Assembly (NCBI GenBank): GCA_002794735.1
Contig: NBAZ01000004.1
Location: 1 to 64,000, forward strand
Reading direction: 5' to 3'
DNA: 64,000 nt
From: Pyrrhoderma lamaoense
Taxonomy: Eukaryota > Basidiomycota > Agaricomycetes > Hymenochaetales > Hymenochaetaceae
The notes under the pieces are model-generated. The model did not search any database. It saw only the letters and a program-made list of their open reading frames with translations, and was not told where the DNA came from. The translations under genes and the position numbers were made by a program. This document shows positions 22,709-39,180 of this stretch, piece after piece (the stretch's first letter is position 1; each line of letters opens with the position of its first letter).

Positions 22709-25700
22709 TCAGATTAGGAGCTGCTTAGCAAAGAATGTCACAGCATTTGAAAGTAATTCGACCTGAAAGTTTGACCATTTTTCTTCTAACTCGGATTTCA
22801 CGGCCGAACGGGCTTCAAGGTCAACAGATTTCACTGTCACAGTGAAACCTGCAGATATTGGGCGATGGTCTGATACGTTAGCCTCATAACGCTTATAATG
22901 CTGAGTCTGGACACGCGACTCGTTACGACTTCGATACAGAATTCGGTCACACCAAGCAGGCACCCGGCTCTTCTCTGAAGTATCATAAACCGAGGAGCGC
23001 CGGTCATACTTGTATGTTGGAGGGAAAGTGATTGGTGCTTCGTTGAATGATCTCAGACGGAATCCACGGTTATGATTCATCTCCTTCAGAAGCTGATCAT
23101 GAGCCAGAAGTAGTTCCAGCTGACCTTGATTTACAGCTGCGATAGCTGCTTCACGTCTCTGATCAATACGGTAATTCAGATCTCCATTAAGCTAGAAGGA
23201 GTGATATTAGATAATGAAAACTAATATTTGATTTCGACTTACAAATACTATCTCATGGTCTGTAATCATTGTACCATCTCCTCCTCCCGCATATGCAACG
23301 GCTTCAGGTGTGGAGGTTTTAGGAAATACTTCCTTATCTTCAAGTACTGCAGCTACATCAGCATTGCGAGCCCGCACATGTTGTTGCCCTGCAGCTAAGT
23401 GGCAGTTAATGAAACAAATTGACGAATCATCTATGACAAGCCGTGCAACAATACCACCCTTTTGTATGATCAGCCAAGTGCAATGTGCGTATATGATACA
23501 AAATTACCTTATTCCCATACATACCTCCAATACCTCGCTTTACTGTCGTTATGGCTACATCTCGTAATCCACCCAGCTCAGAGTTCTTAACGAAAACACA
23601 AGTGAAAAGTCCAACAAGATTTTCCGCATGAACAACCGTGTATGGACAATTCGAAGGCATAGCAAGACGAACAGCTAGGACGAGACGATCATGCCACATC
23701 CTATAAGAACGCGAGACCTTCTCAGAAATCGTCCCATCTGCCATTTTCTTCTTGCCGCCTAGGAGAACCGTCTTTGCGGCCATTTTTCGGCTCTCTAGGT
23801 CGATAAGCTCTTGAAATCCAAAAACAATGATGTCAGGCGAATCTACTGAGCTAAGCACATCATTCAAGAAGTTGGTGTTTTCATCACACCCGGTCAATGA
23901 GTCGGGTTTTGCCGCATCCACATTCCAGGAAACTACAAGAATATTTAAAGGTCTGTAGGAAGAAAAGGATAGTTCTCGCTTTTGTAATTCGGTATCTTGA
24001 GTGAAATAAGATGTGAGTGGTGCACATGTATTAGCAGGTTGACTTACCGATCCAGGTACTACCTAAGAGTCCATCCCAGAACCTGGCTTGTTCATCCCTA
24101 CCCACACTAACGACAGTGAGCTGACCGCACGTACTAATACTAAAGGGGTCAATAAAGAGTTTCTGAACTGGAAGGTCTGCGTGGGCTGTCCAGATATTAG
24201 TAATACTCCATGGCCTATGTTGTATATCATAGGCAACGATCTGTCCTTTCCTCCCACCGGCCCATAACCGATTGCAGACCCCTTCGAGACAAAGAACATC
24301 GGAAGAAGAAACCTTGACTACATCTATGCATTGAGGCACATCTGCAGAATCTAGGTCCCATACTGTGATAATCCCCCCTTCATGTCCAAGGAAGACTCTT
24401 CCAGGAGCGGACTGTAGAATAGTACCTGATGTTACCGATCCTACATTCTCAGAAGGCAATAATGACCTAGGGTTCGTAGAATGCCCGAATAAGTCGACAA
24501 CTCGAATAACAGGTCCCCGAGCAGGTGTACTATATCCATTTGCCTGAGAATTTGTAGATCCTGATCCCGGGCCACCAGAGGTCCAAAGAAGTCCATGCAT
24601 TATCCTCGCAAATCCTTGCTTTTCTGATATACGAATAACGCGGGGAGTAGAGTGCGTGAGCATTGACGTATAACCGCCTTTCTCTGGCTCGGGAGAGAAG
24701 ACAAGGACTTTGCCTGTCTCATCCAATGATATCATATTTCTGCCATGACGAAAGATATGGGTTACTGCAGCACTATGAAGTGAAGGTTTTAATGCTATTA
24801 CGAGGCCATTATATGTATCTAGCTCCCAGATAGACCCATCCTTTGTCCCTAGCCAAACAAAACGTCCACCACTTTCGCTATCTTCTGAGGGTCTGAACTC
24901 CACACTTGTTATTCGCGGTTCTTTCCCTCGCCATTCAAACCCGGCTTCTTTCAAATCAATGTTATGCAGATAGGTTTCAGATACGGAAAGGTCATAAATT
25001 TTGACGTGATGATGAGCAACGACTACACGAAAACCGGAAACTGCAATGACTCCCTGATGAGCTGCAACAGGGATACGTGCATATAAGAATCTATGCAAAC
25101 GGAGATATGGAGGCCGTCGAGATGAGTGTGTTGAGTCTGGCAATAAATCTGAGGCCCTCATTGACTTAGCGATCGTGTCTTCCTCATCCCCAGAGTCGGA
25201 TTCTGAGTCTTCATTAGATGGTGGCCGCTTAGGTGGTGGAAGCTTATCCCCAAGACCGATAATTCGAACAGGAGGAGGAGCGAATCGAGTCGCGTTTTTG
25301 ACTCTTGATTCTAAAGAAGGTGAAATTGGACGAGCACTATCTTCTCCACCTTCTGTCTGATGTATATCGGGGAAGAGGCGAGCTTGTCGAGGAAGTTCAA
25401 CCGATTCAGAGGGTGGGCTTTTCCGGGCAGGAAGAGGAGGGGGTACTTGCAATGTATTTGGACTGTTAATTTGAGTATTGTCACTGTGCTTGAGCGAGAT
25501 ATCAATAGAGTCTACTCTTGCGACGGGTACTGAACCATGTCGAGGAGGGGGACGAACCGGGGGTCTTTTAAGAAATATGAGTTCGGAAACGGAATTCGAT
25601 AGTCCGGAGGAAGGCGAGTTGGTAGAGCCTACAGAAGTAGGTGTAGAAAACATATTGTTTTGAGGGCGAGAGGGAAGAGGTGGTGCACGTGGTGAACTAC

Positions 25701-26436
25701 TTGACAGGTTCTCAACATATGGAGGTATTGGGAGTGAGTTAGCATTTAGATTTGTATAGTCCGATATAGAGCTCCGCTTGGAGGATATAAGTGAAGAGTA
25801 TGAGGATGCACGCTTTTCTGAGGCTTGAACTGAAGAAGGAAGAGAAGTTACAGGTCCGCCAATATCCCTATGAGGTACATAGGATATATCAAGCACTTTT
25901 CATACGAGAAAATGATGATAGTTCACTAGTGCTTACCCAAATTTTGCTCTAAGGGAGGCAACGCTTCCTAATATCTGACCATCATTTCCTGTATCCATAC
26001 CGTCATCCAAACGAATTAAGGGGCTTGGCGGAGGGGGAGGCTTTCGAGCAATTAGGGACAACTTGTCTGTGGCAGAAGAAACTCCAGAAGAGGTGGTGTC
26101 TGAAATGTTTAAAGATGTCAAGCTGGGCTTAGGAGACCGAGGGGGAGGCGGTGGCGGTGGACGTCTTGTAACTTTGAAGTCCGATGCGGAGCTCGATGAG
26201 CTCAATGGGAGACTAGTACTGGAGGTCTCAGCATCGCTCAGTTTGGCCAACTTCGAAGGAAACTTTGGCGATGATGGGGTAAGAGGTTGTGCAGCTGCAT
26301 TAATATTGTTACTGGGATTTGTGTTCAGTACCGATTGTGAAGAAGAGGATGAGCTGTTATGAGTAAGTTGTTCGAAACGGCTCCGGAGGGCGCTGACTGG
26401 GGGAAGATGAGAATTGTCCTGAGAGTCTGCAGACAT
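22709..26436 (-). CDS. Inositol polyphosphate 5-phosphatase with WD40-like N-terminal half
   Basis: This is a predicted phosphoinositide 5-phosphatase of about 1,000 residues. The start at 26436 (MSADSQDNSHLPP) leads into a disordered region with poly-Pro blocks (RRPPPPPPPR, RKPPPPPSP). A beta-propeller-like region follows (LHRFLYARIPVAAHQGVIAV, FVWLGTKDGSIWELDTYNG, RVFLGHEGGIITVWDL, VVSVGRDEQARFWDGLLGS). The catalytic IPPc domain has ILVVSWNVDAAKP, GFQELIDLESRKM, INCHLAAGQQH, FLNGDLNYRID, VPAWCDRILYRS and SDHRPISAGF. All exons can be joined in frame with GT-AG introns; one runs from about 24050 to 23985 and joins STWI to DTELQKREL. This domain order is known for fungal and plant WD40-5PTases. 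It is divergent from SMC3. Confidence 0.88.
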
Positions 26437-26900
26437 GATCTGAGATTATTCATGTGAGCTTGCCGAAGACAAAGGATGGATTTGCGCAAAATTCAGACCC
26501 AGTCCGAAAAGTGGTGGTAATGCTTGTAGAGATTAGACTCGCGTACGGATGGTACAACTATTGGTAAAGAGATTAGCCTATGGGCTTTTCTCTAATTAAC
26601 TAGCATAGATCTATCTTTTAGTCTTCTGTCCAGATCATACATCGAGTATCCAACATTCAAGAGACACTCACCTCGGCTGTAAGTGAGCATATACATGTAC
26701 ATGTACATAACATGCACTGTCAAACGTTTTTGCAACTATTGTTATTGTGGATCGATCCAATTTTCAAAACCGAATTTAATAGGCATGTCCCCATAATAGC
26801 TAATCACGTGACAAAAACACGGCGTGACAACCCGTTAGTGTTACGCATTCAATTTCTAGTCCCAGACGCGCTACTTTCCATCGTCATTGGACCACGCGCA
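26437..26900. promoter_or_regulatory. Divergent promoter, 5-phosphatase / SMC3
   Basis: About 460 nt between two divergent starts. It holds a tandem palindromic block of the ACATGT unit at 26692-26709, an unusual density of this motif outside 3' regions. No gene is seen. Confidence 0.45.
26692..26709. repeat. Tandem TACATG palindromic repeat
   Basis: Three head-to-tail copies of a TACATG unit form an 18-nt block upstream of SMC3 and of the divergent 5-phosphatase gene. Each strand reads nearly the same. It may be a regulatory site or a simple repeat. Confidence 0.5.
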
Positions 26901-31295
<4,395 letters not shown>

Positions 31296-31858
31296 CGAAT
31301 TAATTTGTACGAATACGATTTTAGGAGGCTCAAGCTCAATAACTTATTGGTAAATTCATCCATATCTGTATAAGTAGGAATCTCATTGGCGCGTGATTAC
31401 TGTGTAATGTGTGTATATAAAGTGTATGATACTAATGTTCACATGTGCTGTGTAATTTATAATTTGTTATGTAACACATTCGCAGGAGCTACACACCGGA
31501 ACATATTCGGACTGAGTTACAATGTATATGTTACATGTATTTTACTGCTTCCGGAGAAAAAATTGGGTTTCACTTCCAAGAAAGCTTTGAGATAAGTCTC
31601 CAGCATAAAACAATTTCTTTTATAATTCTTCTTGGTTCCGGAATTGGTAATGATCGAGTCAAAACTTCATTGCTGACACGGCAATCAAAAGTCGCTTATG
31701 AAAACTTATCGGCCGAACTAAATCCACCCTGGCCATGACATTATATATTATATACATGCTTAAGAATTCAGTTTGAAATTTCCTCACTTCCCCGTCTTTA
31801 CGTTTCGGTGCAATTGCAGTCTTCCATAGAGGACCAGCTATTACTGCCTATATTCCCC
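31296..31858. promoter_or_regulatory. Tandem intergenic region, SMC3 / MFS carrier
   Basis: About 560 AT-rich nt holding the SMC3 3' region and the carrier's promoter. Small + strand frames at 31386 and 31535 have no recognisable protein features. Confidence 0.35.
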
Positions 31859-34049
31859 ATGTCTTTACGGGAAGAGTCTCTAAAATCCGCGTCTGCCACT
31901 GGGCCTTTGGCAGAAGACAAGGCCATGAAGTTGCTGGAAGTTGACCCCAAAGAGGAGAGAAGGATAGTGAGGAAATTAGACTATTGTCTCATACCTCTTA
32001 TGACCATATTCTATCTTCTCTCATTCCTGGTTAGTCAGACTTTTAGAAGAGATGATAAACTATTTTTCTGATTGTTTGCATCGTTCAGGATCGTGCGAAT
32101 ATCGGTATTGCCCTTTGTTTACATTTATAAGGTGTGTATAATATCTAACAAAGTGTATTCATAGGCAATGCACGAGTTGCAGGATTACAAAAAGACCTTG
32201 GCCTTACCGACAGGCAATACCAAATTTGTATCACTGTACTCTATGTGTATGCCCTTTTACCATAAATTCTCCAAAATCAAGATCTCAGCTCACTGGTAAC
32301 ATAGACCATATATAATTGCTGAGCTCCCATCAAATCTTTTGCTACGACGGCTTGGGCCGAACTTGGTCATGCCTACTATTCTTAGTGTTTGGGGCATGAT
32401 CTGCGCCTTACAGGGTTAGTTCCAATCTGTATCATGATCTTCCTAAAGTTCAATGTTTCCTAGGTGTTGTTACTAGTTTCGGGGTCTTGCGACAGTCCGT
32501 GCATTCTTGGGTCTTGTCGAAGGGCCTATGTTTCCTGGGATTGTTCTTTACTTGTCTAGTTTTTATACTAGAAAAGAACTCTCGTTGAGGTACGGTATAA
32601 ATGTGGATTTTTGCAAAAAAAAACTTGGGCTATAGCTTGTAAATATAGGATCGCACTATTCTTTTCTGCTGCATCACTTTCAGGGGCATTCTCAGGGCTA
32701 CTTGCAGCCGCAATAGTCAATATGGATGGAATAGGGGGTCGGCCTGGATGGGCTTGGATTTTCATTCTGGTAAGCAGATAAATTGTAGTAATATTGGCAG
32801 AATATATATGCCTCTCTTTTACTTTAGGAAGGCTGCTTCACAGTTTTAGTTGGCCTTTCAGGGTTTTTTTTCGTACCCTCTACACCTAATGATCTTAAGT
32901 TCATGACGCAGAGGGAACGAGAGTGAGTTTAATTTCATAGAATAATAGTATATGCAGATTGAAACTAAGTCTATCATCAGGTTCATTATACAGAGGTTAC
33001 ACGCTGATCGGCCCACTACAACTATCGAAGAAAACTTCTCTTTCCGGGAGGTTTGGCGTTCGGTATCGTCCCCACAAGTACTCCTTAATTTTGTATCATT
33101 ATTCATGGCCGGAACGACCCTTTACGGTATATTGATTTACCGTCACTGGTTGTCACTAGTTCTTTACTGAAGAATCTTTATTTTCCTGTCGTAATCTTAA
33201 GGTCTTGCTCTATTCCTCCTTCTATTGTGAACCAACTGGGATATAGCGCTACACGAACACAGCTCGTTAGTGTTGGTCCCTTCGCGGCAGGATTCTTTGG
33301 TACGCAACTTCATGTTGTATTTCAAAGCACACTGGTACTGAAGATCCTTTCTTATACAGTCACTATTCTTACTTCTTATGTATCCGATCGTTATTCATGC
33401 CGCGCGCCAGTTGCTATCGTTTGTTCCATTATCGCAATGATTGGATTCATAGTCTTCTTAAGTATGCCGAAGTCCCAAGACTTTTAATATGTTTTACTCA
33501 GATTATTCCTGTAGAATCACCATCAACAAAAGTATCCTATGGATCGCTATTCTTGTCCGTGTCCGGTGTCTACCCTTGCCACCAATCCTTTCAGCATGGA
33601 TGGCAAACAATTCGGAACCTCATTATCGAAGAGCGACAAGCGTCGCCTTCGGCTTTGTTGCCACTAATGCGGTGCGTTGTTACAAAGGATCTTCAAATGC
33701 AGTACATACTAAGTTTCGTCTAGGGCGGCATCCTTAGTACATGGAGTTTTCCAACAAGCGAAAGCCCTCGTTACACACGTACCACGATAATGGACATATC
33801 GTTGTACGTATATATTTATCAATAGTTTCCAAGAGGTTGAATACTTACAAGGTTATTAGCTCTATCATCATTATCGTTTTCTCCGTTTTAAATTTCCTAT
33901 ACCTCAACTATGCTACTCGTCAAAAAGAGAAGAGACGCGCTGAGCTCCTTGCTCCCTATATTTCTTCCGAGAAACCTTCAGATGATGGAGGTGAGGCAGC
34001 GTGGATTAACCTCGGTGACAGACATCCAGATTTCAAATACACCTTTTAA
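31859..34049 (+). CDS. MFS transporter, anion:cation symporter (Tna1-like) family
   Basis: This is a plasma-membrane carrier of the Dal5/Tna1-type family, which often takes up organic acids, vitamins or peptides; the substrate is unknown. The start at 31859 reads MSLREESLKSASATGP. TM1 contains KLDYCLIPLMTIFYLLSFL, followed by ARVAGLQKDLGLTDRQYQI, AELPSNLLLRRLGPN, SGAFSGLLAAAIVNMDGIGG, YGLALFLPSIVNQLGYSATR, LSAWMANNSEPHYRRATS and GGILSTWSFP, ending with a basic-acidic cytosolic tail (HPDFKYTF). There are about ten introns. Three one-base frame breaks fall at 32481-32484 (GGGG), 33218-33219 (CC) and 33579-33580 (CC), each inside a strongly conserved TM motif. A start upstream at 31808 would need GTG and is not preferred. 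Confidence 0.82.
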
Positions 34050-34680
34050 TAAATATGGTTAGTCTTCTTGCAGCTTGAATATTTGTCTTGGCATGTGTAT
34101 ATTGTAAGGGGGATATCTGCGACATAGCACTGACACTGTCAACTGAACCTGAGGATCTATGTAAAACCCATGGACATGTTGCGCTTAAACCCGGAAATTA
34201 GTGATGTGTGATTGGTAAAGATTCCAAGTGATTAGCAAAGAACTAGCATGGGACTTCCCAATTTGGATTTGAAGTTACCAATAGTTTATTTGTATCCACT
34301 CAAGCCCTTTGTGGCGAGTACTTAATTTGCCACTTTGCTCCCCAATCATTAATTTCAACATTTTCGCCTTAGCACTACTTGCAAAGTAGCACTAATCACA
34401 ACCATAATATATAGGTTCTGCAGCTATGAATTCTCTGTCTCTGTCGAGGAGGCTGGATGGTCAGCCCCTGTGCCAGTCACCAGCTTGCTGCTTAGAAAAA
34501 AGTGTACTTCTATGTGCTGTAGACACCCAGCCTCAAGTAAAGTATATTAACCCGATAAGCTAACAAGCTGCTACATCAGTGTGGCACAACTCACTTGTGG
34601 GCCCTTCTCTACATATAGCTCGGATACCACAAGTTCTGACGTCCTTCGATCTTTATCTTACCACTGTCAATACAGTGGTC
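34050..34680. other. Intergenic region with small Cys-containing ORF and inverted repeat
   Basis: About 630 nt between the carrier and the next gene. It contains an ATG-initiated frame of 45 codons at 34426-34563 and an inverted repeat GAGGCTGG/CCAGCCTC at 34449-34456 and 34527-34534. These may be an upstream ORF or leader structure of the gene at 34681. No known gene matches. Confidence 0.3.
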
Positions 34681-35943
34681 ATGGCTACTGATAATACCTT
34701 CATTTCTCTGTCTTCTTTCCTTAAAAATTACGAATTAGATGCTTATGAGTGGGAAACTCCTGGGTACTGCTCAAGATTGAAGTTTCTCTGGGGCCATCAT
34801 GGTTTACTGGAGCCTGAATTGATCGCTGCAATACAAGATTCATCTTCATTTGATATGAAAGAAGACTCGCTCTCTGATATGTCTATCTCTGTTTCATCTT
34901 GAGTAGCTCTGGATCTGAAGACTATGAAATATTCTCCACGATGCAGCACGCCATCAATCCGCATAACAACGCTGCACTTGCTACCGGACTTGGGTCCTTC
35001 TCTCAAGATCTAGAATCTCGTATGCATAGGCTTGTTTATGAAAAGAACCGTAAAGATGAAGATGACAGTGAAGCATATATCAAGATTCTAGATTGGCTAG
35101 CGTCGCTTTTCGTTTGTGTTGCAAACTCCGTACTAGAATATACTTCTCATCAAGAAGTTAGTTTAATGCCTGATATACCCCAAACTCATCCTGAAGAAAA
35201 TGCATCTCTCAGATCTACAAGCCTTGAATTGACTTCAAGAGAATCTACAGTAGAACTCTTTCCTTCAGCTATCCCGGTTGTCAAATTAAGCAAAGGGAAC
35301 TTGCATTCAAATAGCCATTCTTCCATTTACTTTGGAAACAATATCACACCGGTGAAAATCCCAACAGAAGACAGTTTAGTTGGATCAGAACTGGTAAGAT
35401 TAACACTCTTTAGAAAGGGATGCTGGACTTAAATAATCTTTATATGCGTTTATAGCCAACAACAGCCAAACCCGTCTGCATGTGGGGCCGCCGTCTTGAG
35501 CGTATTCCGAAGGTACGCATCTCGGGACAAAAAGAAGCAGTATATTGCTTTGATGCCCGGAAGCAGCGCACAAAACAAGCTACGAATAGACTACTGTCTT
35601 CAACGTCACCCAGTTCATCCAACCCTGTTAAGCCTACACAAATATTCTACCGCTCCCGCCCTCTTGGGATACAACATCCTGGCCCTAAGCCTTCCCATTC
35701 CACACAAGTGCCGAGCACTTACACTCCCCGGATGCTATCAAGATCACTCAAAGGCACATCTTACTGCAAAATGTCAATCCTGTCCGTTTCAATCCTAAAA
35801 GTACATGCCGAGAGATCACTGTTCAGCAGCAACGCGCGCCTTTGAGCTCTCAAACTAATACCTCGCACCCGCACCAGACTAAGCTTTCGGCGGGAAGTCC
35901 CTCGTTTTTTATCAAGAAATATACCAGTAGATCTTTTATATAA
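34681..35943 (+). CDS. Unknown, largely disordered protein
   Basis: I do not recognise this protein. It starts at 34681 (MATDNTFISLSSFLKNYELD), has a short hydrophobic-acidic N-terminal part (LKFLWGHHGLLEPELIAAI), then a Ser-rich segment and a second part with ILDWLASLFVCVANSVLEYT. An intron from 35394 to about 35455 joins GSEL to PTTAKPVCMWGRRLERI. The C-terminus probably reads ILLQNVNPVRFNPKSTCREI and ends at 35943 in SRSFI. Reaching that frame needs a shift near 35710, and an earlier one-base break at 34899-34900 joins SISVSS to SSSGSEDYEIF. The exact frame between 35500 and 35710 is uncertain. No domain, signal peptide or catalytic motif is visible. Confidence 0.45.
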
Positions 35944-36278
35944 GACTTTAAAAAATGCAGTATGTTGGCTATCTAATTCTTCGATTATCTCCCTGTATTT
36001 GTTTCTATCCTTATCTTTATTTTCATCTCCCCTCTCCTTTTTTCATAATAATCTGGAACACTATCTTTATATCTGGTCTTTTGCTGTCTTGACTCCTTGT
36101 ATCTATAATTTCGTTGCTCAGGAAAATGTTCAATGTCTCATTGTTGTAATACCTATTTTAATATCATACTGGTTTTGATATCGAGACGTATGCATAAATA
36201 TATATGACGTGGAATTCTATAGCTACACAATAGTCTATATATGTAGTCCACTGAGCACCTTTAACATGGATCAATCAT
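35944..36278. other. Convergent 3' intergenic region
   Basis: About 335 nt rich in T between the unknown gene and the P450 stop codon. No gene is seen. Confidence 0.35.
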
Positions 36279-38404
36279 TCAATATTCAAACCGTTGAACT
36301 CGCATAGGCATCGAATAACCTTCTTCTCCCGCCACCTTGGGTCTAGGCAATATTGTTGTTATCATCTCAATTTTTGTCTCCGGACCGTCACGCAGGGAAA
36401 ATTTGTAATTGCGGATGAGAACGTTGAGCACAGACTAGAGTGTGATGGTTAGCGCAATACGTTCGCCGATCATAGTCACTGGATACTTACCTTGAATTCA
36501 GCTGCTGCAAAGGCACGACCAAGACACATACGAGGCCCATCGATAAAAGAGAGAATGTGATGATATCCTTGTAGCTCCTTGGCCTTTCCATTAAGCCCGG
36601 CATCACCATCAAGCCAGCGTTCGGGCTTAAACTCTTTAGCATCCGGGCCCCAGATTTCTTCCGACCGGTTCATAGCACGGATTGGGATGATTAAGGAGGC
36701 TCCTTTTGCAATTGTTAAGCTATTTACTTTTTCTCCTGTGGCGGTAATGACAGGTTCTCCGAGAGGAATGACGTCATCATGAGCAGCCTAATAAAAGTAT
36801 AAAAATCCAAAACTCAAAAGATGTGAAAGAGGAAAACATACAACTCGGAATGTCTGGCCAAGTGGTGGATGCAATCGGATAACTTCACGAAAACGGCATC
36901 GAGATAAGGTAGCCCATTCGTAAATTCGTCGTAAGTTGGGTCTCTACCAGCAAATTCTGAAAGCTCTGAACGGAGTTTCTCTTGTATTTCGGGCTTCAGA
37001 GACAATTCAATCAAAGCCCAGGTTAGGCTGACTACAAAAGTTTGTTACTTCAACTTTAAAATCAGATTTAAGGACAAACAAAATGCTCACTGGATGTCGT
37101 TTCATATCCTGCTAAAATTAGAACTTTCATCTGAATAAAGGTACTAAATTTTAAGATACATAGTAAATGAGTCTTAAATGACATACTTGGGCAAGGACTT
37201 CTTCTGGAGTAAGTCTGAGATTAGATGAGTTTGCATTCTCTGCTTTTACTGATATTGAAAAATAAAACTTATCAGCATCTTTATATTCGGAAAAATCATA
37301 TCGCAACTCACATAGGGCACCAATAATCGATTTTGAAAGCTCGCTGTCCGTTTTATGATCCACTTCTAACTCTTCACGGCTTCTCTTCAATACAACCTTT
37401 GAAATTTCTTCCATACTGTTGTGTAGCTTCTTAACTAAACGAGAACGCGCATTTGGTATGTTCGCGAGAATTGGGAATACAATTCCAAGTATCGGAACTA
37501 GCAGAGAGATACCCAGAGGCGGAAGGGAGCCAAAAGAATCGAAAACCTCTTCAACAGCTGAAGGCCGACCGTCAAGTGCTCCAAAATTGTGGCCAAACCC
37601 AGCAAGTCCTATGCTATCAAGTGAGACACAATTCATCCTTTGAGAGGTTCGTTTTAGTATAACAAACTAGAATCAAGGTACATACTTAACGGGATCTCAC
37701 CATTTCTGAACATTAATTATTTTCTCCTCTGAAGACAACATTGTATCCCATGCTGCTTTCACCTTTTATAGGTCAGCTTTAATTCAAATTCCAAACATAG
37801 TATCCAACCTTGTAAGCAGAATCATAAAAGACGGGAGTTAAATTACGTATAGCAGCATTACTAAATGCAGGTGTCAAAGTTTTGCGTTGCCTGTAGTACC
37901 GTGCATCTTTAGAGCCAAATGATGATCTTAGGAAGCTAGTTGTGTTTACCTGCGGTGACTCTCTCCTTCAGCCCATAATAAACCTTTCCCAACCTAAATA
38001 GTAATGAATATCATAAACTTGAACAGAAGGTTTATACTTGATACACACTATGTTGGCTATAGAACGCTTTGAAAACGTGCTATTCACATACGTAAACGTT
38101 TCTCGTGAGTAAAAGTGGGCGATCGCTTTTGCATCCATGAGCACAATACGTTTGCTACCAAAGGGTGCAGGTACTTGGTATGCTGAACCATATTCCTTGG
38201 CCCATGCTTCATGGAGATCACCAGAGTCTCCCTGAAATATCTTTTTTGAGTTTCCGAAGAACCAACTTGACGGAGGAGGCCCCTTAACGGAGTTGTTCGA
38301 ACTCGTTTGAGCGCTAGTTGATAAAGCTTAAACAGAATCAACGACCCAATACCCAATACAAGTACATCGACAGCAAGTAGATTACTGGCAGTAAACACGC
38401 CCAT
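36279..38404 (-). CDS. Cytochrome P450, membrane-anchored (basidiomycete type)
   Basis: This is an ER-bound heme monooxygenase with unknown substrate. The start at 38404 (MGVFTASNLLAVDVLVLG) gives an N-terminal TM anchor, then a Pro hinge (PPSSWFFGNSKKIFQGDSG). CVSLDSIGLAGFGHNFGAL is the helix region before the I helix; GLPYLDAVF leads to REVIRLHPPLG (ExxR motif) and PERWLDGDAG; the heme loop is FIDGPRMCLGRAFA, with Cys as the thiolate ligand. The last exon ends MRVQRFEY at 36279. The style resembles CYP5150/CYP5037-like families of Agaricomycetes; that family call is inference. Two frame breaks: 38278-38279 (CC on the coding strand, before PPSSWFF) and 36890-36893 (TTTT, immediately before ExxR). 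No redox partner or biosynthetic cluster is adjacent. Confidence 0.85.
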
Positions 38405-39180
38405 TTTTGAACTGTTTAGATGAGAGGAAGGAAAATGACTTCAGCGTCATATCTCCTTGTATATAAATATCTTTATTTGAGAACATGGGAAAGCAATTGA
38501 TTGAATAGAATAGGTTCGATGACTCAGATGACTGGGCAATAATACGTGATGGTTGAGGGGGTAATGACCCGAAGACACCGATTAGACGCGTACATTATGT
38601 ACACTTCTACTTATTTTTATCACCCTTCGTATTCTCACGATGTTTATACCGCCCGCCTGATAAAAGATACAACACAAGGTTGGTATATTGGAGGAGTGTT
38701 GATAACAAATACTTTGTCTACTAAAGTTATAGCAAGTATGTAATACTACATGTACATGATTTGCAATTGCAAGGTCCAATAAGAAACTAGAGAAAACACG
38801 AGCTACAATCCAGTTGCCTCACGTATACAACCGTAAGACTACTTTACATGCCAGAGGCGGGCCTACAATAAACAAAGGATAAGAATAACGAAACACAGCA
38901 AGGGAGAGCATTCACGAAAACACGATCGAATATGTAAGAATAAATAAGTAAGGAACGGAGTGTATATATAAAGCGTTGTAGAACGAACCAAGAAATAGTA
39001 TGAAGCAAGACGATTGCGATGTTTGGGGATGGGTATGTGTGTAGGGTGGGGGTTACATATATCAACGTTGAGATGGTTTTGAAGATTGAGACAGAGAATA
39101 TACGAAGGCAAAAAAAATAATGAAAGTTGCGGCTACATGAAAAAAGTCGAAAAACAGTAACGCAATAACGCTGATTGTGA
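38405..39180. other. Intergenic region upstream of P450, AT-rich
   Basis: This stretch lies between the P450 start and the uncertain 3' end of the small secreted-protein gene. It contains a TACATGTACA palindrome at 38747-38756. Long minus-strand frames between 38844 and 39227 are hydrophobic and Tyr/Phe-rich and look non-coding, but the true end of the neighbouring gene is unresolved. Confidence 0.3.

Noticed and set aside
26063..26362. Plus-strand Gly-rich frame of 99 codons
   Set aside because: It is the mirror of the poly-Pro region of the 5-phosphatase; the Gly runs are a complement artefact.
31808..31858. Upstream start for the Tna1-like carrier
   Set aside because: It needs a GTG initiator; the ATG at 31859 gives a normal cytosolic N-terminus.
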